This document shows positions 45,210-54,672 of a stretch of 64,000 nucleotides of DNA, piece after piece (the first letter of the stretch is position 1; each line of letters begins with the position of its first letter). Location: NCBI RefSeq assembly GCF_002797895.1, contig NZ_PGES01000002.1:1-64000 (forward strand). Direction: 5' to 3'. The position numbers were made by a program, and so were the translations under genes. The notes beneath the pieces are model-generated. The model was not told the DNA's origin, ran no database searches, and saw only the letters and a list, made by a program, of their open reading frames with translations. This DNA is from Janthinobacterium sp. 67. Its GTDB lineage: Bacteria; Pseudomonadota; Gammaproteobacteria; Burkholderiales; Burkholderiaceae_D.

Positions 45210-45851
45210 CTAGGTATAAGGGCCGTTGTCCCCGCGCTCAGCCAGGCGCAGCTGTTCGGCCATCCGCACCAGTGCGGGAAGCGAGCTGGCCTTCATTTTC
45301 TGCATGATGTGGTGGCGATGAACCTTGACCGTGACCTCCGTGATGCCAAGCTCGGCGGCAACGAGCTTGTTGAGCATGCCCCTGACGATCAGCACGATCA
45401 CCTGGCGTTCACGCACTGTCAGCGTGTCGTACCTGTTCTGCAGCTCGGCCAGCTCCGCGCGCCCTTGCCTGGCCGCCTGGTCACGCTCGAGCGCCTGCCA
45501 AATGGCGTCCAACAAATCCTGTTGACGAAAAGGCTTCGGCAGGAATTCAGCCGCACCTGCCTTCATGGCGCGAACCGTCATCGGGATATCGCCGTGGCCG
45601 CTGATGAAAATGATCGGCATCCGTTCCCCCGCGATGGCGAGGTCGCGCTGCAGGTCCAATCCGCTCCGGCCGGGCAGGCGCACGTCGAGCACTAGGCAGG
45701 CAGCGGCGTCCGGCCGCTGGTGTCGCAGGAAGTCCTGCGCGGAAGCGAACGTCTCGACCCGCAACCCGATCGACCGGATCAGGCTATCGAGCGCTTCGCG
45801 CACCGACTGGTCGTCATCGACGACGAACACAATGGGATCGGTCGGCTTCAC
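45210..45851 (-). CDS. FixJ/NarL-family response regulator (TodT/StyR-like)
   Basis: 213 aa from GTG 45851, which overlaps the kinase stop by GTGA. N-terminal receiver: IVFVVDDDQSVREAL, phospho-aspartate in CLVLDVRLPGRSG, and K in FLPKPFRQQDLL. The C-terminal LuxR-type helix-turn-helix reads LTVRERQVIVLIVRGMLNK, AAELGITEVTVKVHRHHIMQ. Size and architecture match TodT/StyR, which activate aromatic catabolic promoters. It is the partner of the adjacent sensor kinase. Confidence 0.92.
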   Translation of the reverse strand: MKPTDPIVFVVDDDQSVREALDSLIRSIGLRVETFASAQDFLRHQRPDAAACLVLDVRLPGRSGLDLQRDLAIAGERMPIIFISGHGDIPMTVRAMKAGAAEFLPKPFRQQDLLDAIWQALERDQAARQGRAELAELQNRYDTLTVRERQVIVLIVRGMLNKLVAAELGITEVTVKVHRHHIMQKMKASSLPALVRMAEQLRLAERGDNGPYT

Positions 45852-48778
45852 GATCCGTCCGCTGTCTCGGTCGGCAAAGTGAACTGAAAAGTCTCGCCAG
45901 GACCGTCGTTGGACGTCGCCCAAAGGCGCCCGCCGTGCGCTTCGACGATCGAACGGCTGATCGCCAGCCCCATCCCCATGCCTTCGGCCTTGGTCGTATA
46001 GAAGGCGTCGAAAATGCGGTCCCGATGCTGCGCGGCGAGGCCGGGGCCCGAATCGCGCACCGCCACCAGTACCGCATCCGGCCCGTGGCTGCTGGCCACC
46101 ACCTCCAGCTCCCGCGGCCGCTCCGTGACCGAACTCATCGACTCGATCGCATTCATCATCAGGTTCAGAATGACCTGCTGCAACTGGACCCGATCCGCCA
46201 TCACAGCAGGCAGGTCGGCAGCCGCGCCGCCACACAGTGCCACGCCTTGGCTGCGCGCTTCACCCTGCACCAGGCTGGTCACTTCATGAATGACCTCACC
46301 GATGTGAACCTCGGTCTTGCACGGCTCCTCCCTTTTCAGGAAGGCGCGAATCCGCGAGAGGACCTCGCTTGCCCGGTTGGCGTCGCGGATGATACGTTCC
46401 ACCGCGGCGCGCGCTTCGTCGACGTTGTCTAGCTGTGGCGCGAGCCAGCGCAGGCATGCATGCCCGTTGGTGACGACCGCGGCAAGCGGCTGGTTGACTT
46501 CGTGCGCGATGGACGCCGCGAGTTCCCCCATGGTCGTGACGCGGCTCACGCGCGCAAGCTCGGCCTGCGCTTGCGCCAACGCCTCCTGCGCCCGTTTGCG
46601 CTCGGTGATGTCGTCGACAATTCCCACCAGCATCGGGGCCATGCTGCCGCTTCCCGGAATAAGCGATACGCTGGTGTTGGTCAACACGAAGGTGCCATCG
46701 CGTCGCTGGTAGCGAATCTGCCGGTGGTATTCGGGTAGCGTATCGTCGAGCAGCCGGCTGATCCCGGCCCTGTTTTCCTCACGGTCATCCTGGTGGATAA
46801 GCTCCATCATTGCGAGTTTGCGTAACTCCTCTTCCGGGTACCAGAGCATGCTCTGAAAGGCGGGGTTCGCCGCCAGGATCCGTCCGCTCAAGTCCGTCAG
46901 CGCGATGCCGGCCGCCGAATTCTCATAGACTGCCCGCCAGCGCTGCTCGGACTCCTGCTGTGCTTCGAGGCTGCGTTGCATCGCCCGCCGGTTGGCGATC
47001 AGCTGCTGCGTCATTTGCAGCAGGTCGACGTTCTGCGTCGCCAGTTCCTGCTGCAGCGCGTCGCGCGCGCGCTTCATCACCACCAGGTTGCGCACGCGGG
47101 CGCGCAACTCGTGCGCCGAGAACGGCTTGGTGACATAGTCTTGCGCCGATTCGGCCAGAAGCTTTTGCTGGAGCGCCTGGTCCGCGTTCGCCGACAGCAC
47201 CAGCACCGGCACATGCGCCAACGCCGGCAGCGCGCGCATCTCGCTGACCAGCCGGTCGCCGCCGAGCTTGGGCATCATCAGGTCCGTCACGACCAGATCC
47301 GGCGGCTCGGCGATTGCTTTCGCCAGCGCCTCGGCGCCGTCGGCGGCAGGCGCGACGCGATACTCGCTGGCCAGCACTTCCATGATGAAGCGCCGCATTT
47401 CGGGGTTATCCTCCGCCACCAGAACCAGCGGCCGATCCGGCACCCCGCCGTCCTCGGCGGCGTCGACCGCGATCGGCCGCAACTTCTCGACCGCATCGAC
47501 GACCGCTGAACCCGCGCCGGCCGCGCACGTCGCTTCGGCAGTTTCGACGCAGGCGCCCGCTGGCGCGCGCAGCGGCAGCGTGACTTGGAACAGTACACCG
47601 CCGCCAGGCGGATCCGAGATTTCGATCGTTCCACCATGCAAGTCGACGTACTCTTTCACAATGGCCAGCCCGAGCCCGGTGCCGCCAAAGTCGCGGGTGG
47701 TCCCCCCTTGCGCCTGGCGGAAGCGGTCGAATATCTCGTCGCGCATCGCGGGTTGAACCCCCGGCCCGCTGTCCTGAACACTGAGCAGCAGGTGTTCGGT
47801 CCCGCTGAACTCGAGCGCGCATCTGATCCGGCCGCCGGGGGGCGTGAATTTGAAAGCGTTGGAGAGCAGGTTCAGGAGAATGCGGCCGAATTTCTCGGCG
47901 TCGATGTCCGCTTCCAGGGTGTCAGGCGTCTCAATCGCGTACGAAAGCGAACGTTGCGGCGCCAAAGCATCGAAGTGCGCGGCGACCACGCGCACTTCGC
48001 GCGCCAGGTCGACCCGCGCGTAATCGACGTGCATCTTGCCCGCATCGAGCTTCGCAAGGTCGAGCAGATCGTTGACGCGCCGAAGCAGCGATGCCGCATT
48101 ACGCTGGATGACCCCGAGGTCGCGCCGCTGCGGCTCCCTCAGATTGTCGCCGCAGGCGAGAATCGATTCGACCGGACCGAGGATCAACGCCAGCGGCGTG
48201 CGCAGCTCGTGGCTGACGTTGGCGAAAAAATCATTCTTGACCTCATCGAGCTGCCGGATCTTGTCGAGCAGCCGCTGCAATTCCTCGTTCTTGCGCTCGA
48301 TCTCGCGCTCGACGCGTTTCTTCTCCGTGATGTTGCGGCCTTCGGGCAGCAAAAACACGATCTTGCCGTTCTGGTCTTTGATCGGCAATAGCGAGAAGTC
48401 GACGGTGATGGTCTCCTCGCCGGCAGCCTGGCCGAACACTTCGACGTCGCGGCGCACGAACTCCCCCTCGCGCGCTCTTCGGATGAAGTCGCGCTGATAG
48501 TCCTGGCTCTCTTTCGAAGCGGCCCACCAGCGCGCTTCCCAGAATGGTTTTCCCTGAATGTCTTCGAGGCGGATACCCGTGCCCTCAAGGGCTGCGCGAT
48601 TGATTTCGAGCGTCAACCCGTCCGGGTCCAGCAGGCCGACGAACTGATACATCTCATCGAGCACGATGCGCGCCAGCTTTTCGCGGTGAGTCTGGAGATC
48701 GTCAGTGGCATGGAGGGTGACATCGCGGACGCGAAGCACCGGTGAGTCGGCAAACAGCTGGCGGTTGATGGTGGGCAT
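45848..48778 (-). CDS. TodS-like hybrid sensor histidine kinase
   Basis: 976 aa soluble kinase. Domain order: PAS1 (~40-150), first kinase with H190 in FFANVSHELRTPL and ATPase boxes to ~400, receiver (~450-570) with D499 in VVTDLMMPKLGG, PAS2 (~615-730), second kinase with H759 in ASIAHEVNQPLAAVV and ATPase to the C-terminus. This PAS-HK-REC-PAS-HK order, the length and the acceptor positions match TodS/StyS/TmoS closely (TodS H190, D500, H760). No transmembrane segment is seen, so an intracellular aromatic is probably sensed by PAS1. Confidence 0.94.
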   Translation of the reverse strand: MPTINRQLFADSPVLRVRDVTLHATDDLQTHREKLARIVLDEMYQFVGLLDPDGLTLEINRAALEGTGIRLEDIQGKPFWEARWWAASKESQDYQRDFIRRAREGEFVRRDVEVFGQAAGEETITVDFSLLPIKDQNGKIVFLLPEGRNITEKKRVEREIERKNEELQRLLDKIRQLDEVKNDFFANVSHELRTPLALILGPVESILACGDNLREPQRRDLGVIQRNAASLLRRVNDLLDLAKLDAGKMHVDYARVDLAREVRVVAAHFDALAPQRSLSYAIETPDTLEADIDAEKFGRILLNLLSNAFKFTPPGGRIRCALEFSGTEHLLLSVQDSGPGVQPAMRDEIFDRFRQAQGGTTRDFGGTGLGLAIVKEYVDLHGGTIEISDPPGGGVLFQVTLPLRAPAGACVETAEATCAAGAGSAVVDAVEKLRPIAVDAAEDGGVPDRPLVLVAEDNPEMRRFIMEVLASEYRVAPAADGAEALAKAIAEPPDLVVTDLMMPKLGGDRLVSEMRALPALAHVPVLVLSANADQALQQKLLAESAQDYVTKPFSAHELRARVRNLVVMKRARDALQQELATQNVDLLQMTQQLIANRRAMQRSLEAQQESEQRWRAVYENSAAGIALTDLSGRILAANPAFQSMLWYPEEELRKLAMMELIHQDDREENRAGISRLLDDTLPEYHRQIRYQRRDGTFVLTNTSVSLIPGSGSMAPMLVGIVDDITERKRAQEALAQAQAELARVSRVTTMGELAASIAHEVNQPLAAVVTNGHACLRWLAPQLDNVDEARAAVERIIRDANRASEVLSRIRAFLKREEPCKTEVHIGEVIHEVTSLVQGEARSQGVALCGGAAADLPAVMADRVQLQQVILNLMMNAIESMSSVTERPRELEVVASSHGPDAVLVAVRDSGPGLAAQHRDRIFDAFYTTKAEGMGMGLAISRSIVEAHGGRLWATSNDGPGETFQFTLPTETADGS

Positions 48779-49447
48779 GCGTCCCCTGCTTGTAAAAACG
48801 TCTCGAAATGTAGCGCTCAGCCCGTTGAGCAGCCCCCTTTTGAATTCATGGGATAATATTTATGGAGCCAATGTTGGCTCGTTAATCGCTAAATGTCAAC
48901 GGACGGCAAAAAGGCTCCCGAAACGTCAAATAAGGCGCTGGCTTACCTGGGTTCTAGGCGACGGGGACGCCGTCGTTACGGTGGTGCGGAGCACCCTCGG
49001 CAATCGTGCATGCGCGATACAGCGAGCAACGGCCGTTGCCGGGCGAAGGCTTTTTTACGACGCCGTCCCAGTGTCCTTTGGCCAGTACGTCACCTCGTCT
49101 TGTAGCCCATGGACTGCTGCCACGGCTACTCAAGCTCGGCTTAAGTACGGCCAGCAGGATTGGAGTCCCTCTGCCGTGAGGGTGGCACCGCTGTCCGGCG
49201 AACTCGAATGCAAGTCGAGTGCGAAACGATCGGCTCATCAAAATTTATGCCGCACCCCCAAGGTAGCAGCCTTTTGATTTTGTCCCGCAACCACGGTGCC
49301 AAAAGCCAGTCAATCCACCGGACTTAAGCTCTGAGCCCGGCTGTCCGCTGCCTGACACTTCGACCAGCTTCGTCCGACTGCCTTTGTTTCTGGGCTGCCT
49401 GACGCGACGAGGTGCAAATAAATCTTGACACATAGCCCAGTCCGTGC
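48779..49447. other. Non-coding stretch upstream of the sensor kinase
   Basis: About 670 bp. The first 120 bp upstream of the kinase ATG probably contain its promoter, but I cannot place the boxes with confidence. The rest has only short open frames with no recognisable family. No rRNA, tRNA or IS gene is visible here. Confidence 0.4.
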
Positions 49448-49497
49448 GGCCGCCGCCCTGCCCGCGAAGTTCCCGCTTCGCGGGCAGGGCGGCGGCC
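49448..49497. repeat. Perfect 22-bp inverted repeat
   Basis: Arms at 49448-49469 and 49476-49497 are exact reverse complements; each contains GCCGCCGCCCTGCCCGCG or its complement, with a 6-nt loop TTCCCG. The stem is almost pure GC, so it would form a very strong hairpin in DNA or RNA. It directly abuts the IS66 remnant. It may be a fold-back (template-switch) scar or a stem from a lost element. Confidence 0.75.
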
Positions 49498-49519
49498 AAT
49501 GACGATCTTTTTCCCCGAT

Positions 49520-49678
49520 CGTCGTTGCCCCTGTCCGCCAGGGTGCCGATGCGGCGCTGTTAAGGACGATCTTCCAGAGTCTGCGCGCATGATCGGGCTG
49601 CCGGCGGGCACACGCATCTGGATCGCTGCGGGCTTCACGGACATGCGCTGCGGGTTCAATGGCCTGGCGGCCAAGAGC
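49520..49678 (+). pseudogene. IS66 remnant (tnpA 3' end and tnpB 5' end)
   Basis: The tnpA end ([16 protein letters not shown] then stop) overlaps a tnpB start (49589, [20 protein letters not shown], then CGFNGLAAK) by ATGA, exactly as in intact IS66. The tnpB frame is cut after 29 codons and joined to unrelated sequence. The protein sequence differs from both intact IS66 elements in the window, so it derives from a third IS66. The stretch to 50194 contains no further recognisable gene. Confidence 0.75.
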
Positions 49679-49728
49679 GTCCGGTGCACAATATTTTGAA
49701 TGGATGCTAACTGCAATTTCAGCGAGGT

Positions 49729-49748
49729 GACATTATCGCTATAATGTC
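49729..49748. promoter_or_regulatory. Operator-like palindrome
   Basis: GACATTAT-CGCT-ATAATGTC, a perfect 8-bp inverted repeat in AT-rich sequence, just right of the IS66 scrap. The TATAAT in the right arm could double as a -10 box. No gene starts close downstream, so function is unclear; it may be an orphan operator. Confidence 0.35.
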
Positions 49749-50254
49749 GAGGTATCTGTTAGTGCACCCCATTCGCACGTGCCTTACCTGCTGGGCGTGG
49801 CGTGCCGCGCGTCGTCGCGACCTCGAACTTTCATCGCTGCGGTGCCAAGCGAGTTGTGCGGAACTGTTCTCGTGCTTCGCCGACATCCGCACGTTTGACC
49901 TGCCGGTCAACAATTCCTCACCTTACGGTCAAGCAGTTCTGGCACGCTCGACACCACAACGATGCATGCCACCGCTGGCCCCGCGGCCTGGCCGCGCGCA
50001 ACTGGGCACCGGTTCGGCCATGGCAAGCGAGCACGAAGCGGATTAGCGGCTGTAACGGAACGCGTCGATTCCCGAGGGTTGACGGAGACGAATGGCGCGC
50101 CGTCCGCACGGCCGGCTGTATGAGTGGCTTGATGCAACGCAAGTCAACGCATGGTATCGTGCAGCCTGATGGTGATGAAACGCTTGCGGTAGGTTGAGGT
50201 ACCCTGACTTTTTCGGACACTCTAGTTTGGTAAACTTCACCAACTGGAGAACTT

Positions 50255-50566
50255 ATGACACGCTCAACAACATACACACCGGAGCTTCGGGAAGAAGCGG
50301 TAAAACTGGTCCTGACACAAGGCCTGACGCTGGAAGACGCCGCGTTGCGTCTCACCATTCCCAAGGGCACGCTAGCGAACTGGGTCAGTGCGGCAAGGCG
50401 CGGCACGTCGCCCAAAGTAGCCCCTGGTAGCCGCTCCGTGCCGGAGCTTGAGGCTGAGGTAACCAAGCTGCGCAAAGAGCTTGCCGAGGCACGCATGGAG
50501 CGCGATATCGTAAAAAAAGCGGCAGCGTACTTTGCGCGGGAGTCGCTGCCAAGTACGCGGTCATGA
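50255..50566 (+). CDS. IS3-family transposase OrfA
   Basis: 103 aa with an N-terminal helix-turn-helix (EEAVKLVLTQGLTLEDAALR then IPKGTLANWVSAARRG) and a C-terminal leucine-heptad coiled coil (LEAEVTKLRKELAEARMERD). Its end overlaps orfB by 4 bp; the run GTAAAAAAAGC near 50509-50520 is a likely frameshift site giving the OrfAB fusion. Confidence 0.9.
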   Translation: MTRSTTYTPELREEAVKLVLTQGLTLEDAALRLTIPKGTLANWVSAARRGTSPKVAPGSRSVPELEAEVTKLRKELAEARMERDIVKKAAAYFARESLPSTRS

Positions 50567-51423
50567 AGACCTTGCGACTCGAATTTCCTGTCACCATCAT
50601 GTGCCGCGTCTTTAGCGTCTCGCGCAGCGGTTTCTACGCTTGGGCGAACGGCAAACCGTCGCAGCGGGCGCAGGACGACGCACGCCTGAAGGTCGCCATC
50701 GAGGCCGTGCACGCGCAGAGCCGGCAGACTTATGGCCCGTTGCGCATGCAGCCGGAACTGACGGCGCAAGGCTTTCCGGCCGGCCGTGATCGTATCGTCC
50801 GTCTGCGTCGCGAGCTCGCCCTGCGCTGCAAGCAAAAGCGCAAGTTCAAGGCCACCACGAACTCGAATCATGACCTGCCGGTGGCCGACAACCTGCTCAA
50901 TCAGACTTTCGCGCCGACCCGGCCGAACGAAGCCTGGGTGACCGACATCACCTATGTGGCGACCGGCGAGGGCTGGCTTTACCTGGCCGGTATCAAGGAC
51001 GTGTTCACCTGCGAGCTGGTGGGCTACGCGATGGACGAGCGCATGACGCAAACGCTGACGGCAACAGCACTGTGGAAGGCCGTGCGCAACAAACGCCCCG
51101 CGCCGGGCTTGATTCACCACTCCGACCGTGGCAGTCAGTATTGCGCCCACGACTATCAGAAACTGGTGACGCAGTTCGGCATGAAGCCGTCCATGTCGCG
51201 CCGAGGAAACTGCTATGACAACGCGCCCATGGAAAGCTTCTGGGGCAGCCTGAAAAACGAGCTGGTGCACCATCAACGTTACGCGACCCGGGCCGACGCG
51301 AAAGCCGCAATACAGGAATATATCGAAAGCTTTTACAACCGCCAGCGACGCCATTCGCGCCTTGGCAATGTTCCGCCCGCGTTGTTCGCTGAAAAATTCA
51401 GCAAACAGCCGCGGGTGGCTTGA
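50563..51423 (+). CDS. IS3-family transposase OrfB (DDE integrase core)
   Basis: 286 aa. An HTH_21-like region is followed by the rve core: WVTDITYVATGEGW (first D), LIHHSDRGSQYCA (second D) and DNAPMESFWGSLKNEL (E). NRQRRHSRLGNVPPALF is the usual C-terminal signature. The ATG at 50563 is the first in frame; translation probably also arises by frameshift from orfA. Confidence 0.93.
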   Translation: MKTLRLEFPVTIMCRVFSVSRSGFYAWANGKPSQRAQDDARLKVAIEAVHAQSRQTYGPLRMQPELTAQGFPAGRDRIVRLRRELALRCKQKRKFKATTNSNHDLPVADNLLNQTFAPTRPNEAWVTDITYVATGEGWLYLAGIKDVFTCELVGYAMDERMTQTLTATALWKAVRNKRPAPGLIHHSDRGSQYCAHDYQKLVTQFGMKPSMSRRGNCYDNAPMESFWGSLKNELVHHQRYATRADAKAAIQEYIESFYNRQRRHSRLGNVPPALFAEKFSKQPRVA

Positions 51424-51502
51424 AACAAGAGTGTCCGCTATTGACAGTACACCTCAGGTCTTCAGCCTGACTTGTCTGCCGCCCTACTGGCGCATCAAAT
51501 AC

Positions 51503-51539
51503 AAAAAAGCAAATCTCCTTAATGGAGATTTGCTTTTTT
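51503..51539. terminator. Bidirectional rho-independent terminator
   Basis: AAAAAAGCAAATCTCC-TTAAT-GGAGATTTGCTTTTTT: a 16-bp perfect stem including an A-tract and a T-tract, functional in both directions. It lies 38 bp beyond the 3' end of the tRNA-Cys fragment, where the native terminator of the tRNA gene would be expected. Confidence 0.85.
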
Positions 51540-51576
51540 GATTAGCTCAATTCATGATAACTTGAGCATGATAATC

Positions 51577-51625
51577 TGGAGGCGAGGACGGGAATCGAAC
51601 CCGTCTAAACGGCTTTGCAGGCCGT
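51577..51625 (-). other. tRNA-Cys 3' fragment (probable integration attachment site)
   Basis: On the minus strand the sequence reads ACGGCCTGCAAAGCCGT (anticodon stem-loop with GCA), then GACGGGTTCGATTCCCGTC (T arm), then CTCGCCTCCA (acceptor 3' strand, discriminator and encoded CCA). The D arm and 5' acceptor strand are missing, so it is not a functional tRNA gene. Partial 3' copies of tRNA genes are the usual trace of integrase-driven integration. An integrase gene lies 7.4 kb to the right, with about 6 kb of that being later IS insertions. Confidence 0.8.
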
Positions 51626-52031
51626 ATTGCAGAGTTAAGAATCAAGCACTTGCACGAAAACCTCCCAATCCGCCTCCCAAACCATGGGAGAGCGTGCTCA
51701 AGGTTGACAAGATTACCAATGCCTCCTGGCCCCGTACGTTTCAAGAAATGCGTTTCGGCTCTTGCGGAGGGGGTGTCAGCAGAATCTCCCTATGAAAAAT
51801 AGTCCTTGATGTTGTCCATATCGTCTATCAGTATCCTTCCAACTCGATGAGACGTCCGCTGCGCGTGTACATACATTTGGCAATCGCCATACTCGTCCAG
51901 TGCCACCGGGCGCACCCTCCGGGCCGAGCAAGCGGGTGCGCTTGTTGCCGGTTACAGTGGATAAGCTGCTAGTATTTGTGCAACTGGCACCCGACGATGA
52001 CACCGCGCGAAGCGGCTCGTGACGGTCCCCA
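51626..52031. other. Stretch without a recognisable gene between tRNA fragment and IS21
   Basis: About 400 bp with only short open frames of no recognised family. A GTG at 52019 is followed by ACGGTCCCC, then the IS21 insertion. Joining this across the IS to 54680 gives the in-frame start VTVPKPNAF of the LtrA-like remnant. Confidence 0.4.
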
Positions 52032-52147
52032 TGTTGGCGCCGACCGAAAACTGACCCACCTATAGCTGTTGTGCCGACCCAAAATTGACCCAGGTGTTCT
52101 ACTGCTCCTGCCTACTTATTAGGCGGGAGATATACAAGGTGATCACC

Positions 52148-53665
52148 ATGGAAATGTTAGGCAAAGTTCGACGTATGCATCTGCGCGACAAGCTGTCGCT
52201 GCACGAAATTTCAAAACGCACGGGACTGTCCCGCAATACGCTGCGCAAGTGGCTCCGGCAGCCGGAAGAGGCTGTGGTTTCCCCTCCGAGCTACCGGCGC
52301 GGCGCGGTATCGACCAAGCTCGAGCCGTTTCACATCAGGCTCGAATTGGCCCTCAAGGCCGACGCGCTGCGCATCAAGCAGAACCGGCGCACCAGCAAGG
52401 CTTTATTCCTTCACATCAAAGCCGAGGGCTACACCGGCAGCTATAGCCGCGTCACCGATTTCACCCGTGACTGGCGTGGCCGTGAAGGCAACGCGCCGCG
52501 CGCTTTCGTGCCGCTCAGCTTCGAGCAGGGCGAGGCCTTCCAGTTCGACTGGAGCGAAGAAGGCCTGGTGATCGGCGGCATCTACCGTCGCATGCAGGTG
52601 TCGCACATGAAGCTGTGCGCCAGCCGCGCGTTCTGGCTGGTGGCCTATCCGAGCCAGGGTCATGAGATGCTGTTCGACGCCCACTCCCGTTCCTTCGCGG
52701 CGCTCGGTGGTGTGCCGCGCCGGGGTATCTACGACAACATGAAGACGGCGGTCGACAAGGTGAACAAGGGCAAGGGGCGGATCGTCAATGCCCGCTTCGC
52801 CGTCATGTGCGCCCATTATTTGTTCGACGTTGACTTCTGCAACGTCGCCTCGGGTTGGGAAAAAGGCCTGGTCGAGAAAAACGTGCAAGACAGCCGGCGC
52901 CGCATCTGGATCGAGGCGCAGACCTTGCGTTTCGCTTCCTTCGTCGAACTCAACGTCTGGCTGGCCGGGCGCTGCCGCGCGCTGTGGGACGAGGTGCGGC
53001 ACCCCGAGCACCCGGCGTTGAGCGTGGCCGAGATGCTGGAACAGGAGCAGTCGCAGATGATGCCGATGCCCACGCCGTTCGACGGCTACGTGGAGAAGCC
53101 GTCGCGGGTGTCGTCCACCTGCCTGGTGACGGTGAGCCGCAACCGCTACTCGGTGCCGTGCGAGTTCGCCGGGCAGATGGTCAGCGCGCGGCTGTATCCG
53201 GGCAAAGTGTGCGTCGTCGCCGGCGACGCCATCGTGGCCAGCCATGAGCGCGTGGCCGAGCGCGGCCAGGTGCTTTACGACTGGCAGCACTACGTCCCGC
53301 TGGTGCAGCGCAAGCCGGGGGCGCTGCGCAACGGCGCGCCGTTCGCCGACTTGCCGGCGCCATTGCTGCGGCTCAAACAGGGCCTGCTGCGCCATGCCGG
53401 TGGCGACAAGGTGATGGCGCAAGTGCTGGCCGCCGTGCCCACGGCGGGGCTGGCGGCGGTACTGGTGGCGGTGGAACTGGTGGTGGAGTCGGGGGTGCTG
53501 AGCGCCGAGCACGTCGAAAATGTGCTGGCGCGGCTCAATGCCGGCCCGGTGCCGGCGACGGTCGAGACCAGTTTGCAATTGAAGGACGCGCCGGTCGCCA
53601 ACACCGGCCGCTACGACAGCCTGCGCGCCACCGGCGGCGATCTGGTAGAGATCGATCATGCGTGA
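52148..53665 (+). CDS. istA: IS21 transposase IstA
   Basis: 505 aa from ATG 52148. N-terminal helix-turn-helix ([20 protein letters not shown]), integrase core with [14 protein letters not shown] (first D), [13 protein letters not shown] (second D) and [14 protein letters not shown] (E), and a C-terminal beta-barrel region. The upstream in-frame ATG at 52085 lies within the terminal repeats and is less likely. It works with the IstB ATPase. Confidence 0.93.
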   Translation: MEMLGKVRRMHLRDKLSLHEISKRTGLSRNTLRKWLRQPEEAVVSPPSYRRGAVSTKLEPFHIRLELALKADALRIKQNRRTSKALFLHIKAEGYTGSYSRVTDFTRDWRGREGNAPRAFVPLSFEQGEAFQFDWSEEGLVIGGIYRRMQVSHMKLCASRAFWLVAYPSQGHEMLFDAHSRSFAALGGVPRRGIYDNMKTAVDKVNKGKGRIVNARFAVMCAHYLFDVDFCNVASGWEKGLVEKNVQDSRRRIWIEAQTLRFASFVELNVWLAGRCRALWDEVRHPEHPALSVAEMLEQEQSQMMPMPTPFDGYVEKPSRVSSTCLVTVSRNRYSVPCEFAGQMVSARLYPGKVCVVAGDAIVASHERVAERGQVLYDWQHYVPLVQRKPGALRNGAPFADLPAPLLRLKQGLLRHAGGDKVMAQVLAAVPTAGLAAVLVAVELVVESGVLSAEHVENVLARLNAGPVPATVETSLQLKDAPVANTGRYDSLRATGGDLVEIDHA

Positions 53666-54473
53666 TATCGCCGCCGAACTGAAGGAGTTGCGTCTGCACG
53701 GCATGGTCAGCGCCTGGGACGAATTGAAGGAACAAGACGAAAGCGCGGTGGCGGCGTCGACATGGCTGATCGAACACTTGCTGCAGGCCGAGCATATCGA
53801 CCGAGCCATGCGTTCGGTCAGTCACCAGATGTTTGCCGCCAAGTTTCCCTTGCATCGCGATCTGGCCGGGTTCGACTTCGCATCAAGCAAGGTCAATCAG
53901 CCGCTGGTGCGCCAGCTTGCCACGTTGACGTTTACCGACACGGCGCAAAACGTCGTGCTGATCGGCGGCCCGGGTACCGGCAAGACCCATCTGGCCACCG
54001 CGATGGCCGTGTCGGGCATCGCGACCAAGGGCAAACGGGTGCGCTTTTACTCCACGGTCGACCTGGTCAATGTGCTCGAGCGCGAGAAGCGCGACGGCAA
54101 GGCGGGCCGACTGGCGCTGTCGTTACTGCGCATGGACCTGGTGGTGCTGGATGAACTCGGGTATTTGCCGTTCAGCCAGGCCGGCGGCGCCTTGCTATTT
54201 CACTTGCTGTCGAAATTGTACGAGCACACCAGCGTCATCATCACCACCAACTTGAGCTTCGCCGAATGGTCGAACGTGTTCGGCGACGCCAAGATGACCA
54301 CGGCGTTGCTGGACCGGCTGACCCACCATTGCCACATCGTGGAGACCGGTAACGAGTCGTACCGCTTCCAGCACAGCAGCATGGCGGCGAAGGGAAGGAT
54401 CAAGGCGCGGGAACAGAAGCGCAAAGCGGACAAGGCAGACCCGAACGCCGCTGGGGAGGATGAAAGTGAGTAA
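53658..54473 (+). CDS. istB: IS21 helper ATPase IstB
   Basis: 271 aa AAA+ protein related to DnaC. Walker A is [17 protein letters not shown] and Walker B is [12 protein letters not shown]. It ends in a basic tail ([16 protein letters not shown]). IstB directs IstA to target DNA. The start overlaps the istA end by 8 bp. Confidence 0.94.
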   Translation: MRDIAAELKELRLHGMVSAWDELKEQDESAVAASTWLIEHLLQAEHIDRAMRSVSHQMFAAKFPLHRDLAGFDFASSKVNQPLVRQLATLTFTDTAQNVVLIGGPGTGKTHLATAMAVSGIATKGKRVRFYSTVDLVNVLEREKRDGKAGRLALSLLRMDLVVLDELGYLPFSQAGGALLFHLLSKLYEHTSVIITTNLSFAEWSNVFGDAKMTTALLDRLTHHCHIVETGNESYRFQHSSMAAKGRIKAREQKRKADKADPNAAGEDESE

Positions 54474-54672
54474 AAACGAATAATGAACTAAATCGTTTAT
54501 ATCGTTAAATAAAGCGCGAAAGCGGAAGTGGAATTCGTTCCGGGCTTCGCCCTCCACGAATTCACTTCCATATTTGGTACACTTATCCACAGCTACCACT
54601 CAAAAAAGCAGCACCCCGCCCTGGGTCAAATTTGGATCGGCGCGGTGGGTCAATTTTAGGTCGGCGCCAACA

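Larger units (their letters stand above)
50195..51456 (+). mobile_element. IS3-family (IS51-like) insertion sequence, 1262 bp
   Basis: Imperfect terminal inverted repeats: left TGAGGTACCCTGAC and right complement TGAGGTGTACTGTC, both continuing to CGGACACTCT-GTTT. A 3-bp direct repeat GGT flanks it (50192-50194 and 51457-51459). It contains overlapping orfA and orfB of the IS3 type, both open, so the element looks intact. Confidence 0.9.
52032..54672 (+). mobile_element. IS21-family insertion sequence (2641 bp) with 7-bp target duplication
   Basis: Ends are inverted repeats starting TGTTGGCGCCGACC on both sides, followed by further AAAATTGACCCA-type internal repeats. Flanking direct repeats are GTCCCCA at 52025-52031 and 54673-54679. 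It carries istA and istB, both open and overlapping by 8 bp. A relic of the same end sequence recurs at 61370-61397. Confidence 0.95.

Noticed and set aside
49744..50046. 100-aa open frame downstream of the palindrome at 49729-49748
   Set aside because: No family, signal or repeat features; composition suggests a chance frame next to IS debris.
51577..51625. Functional tRNA-Cys gene
   Set aside because: The anticodon loop, T arm and CCA end are present but the D arm and 5' acceptor strand are absent, and no upstream sequence can pair with the acceptor.
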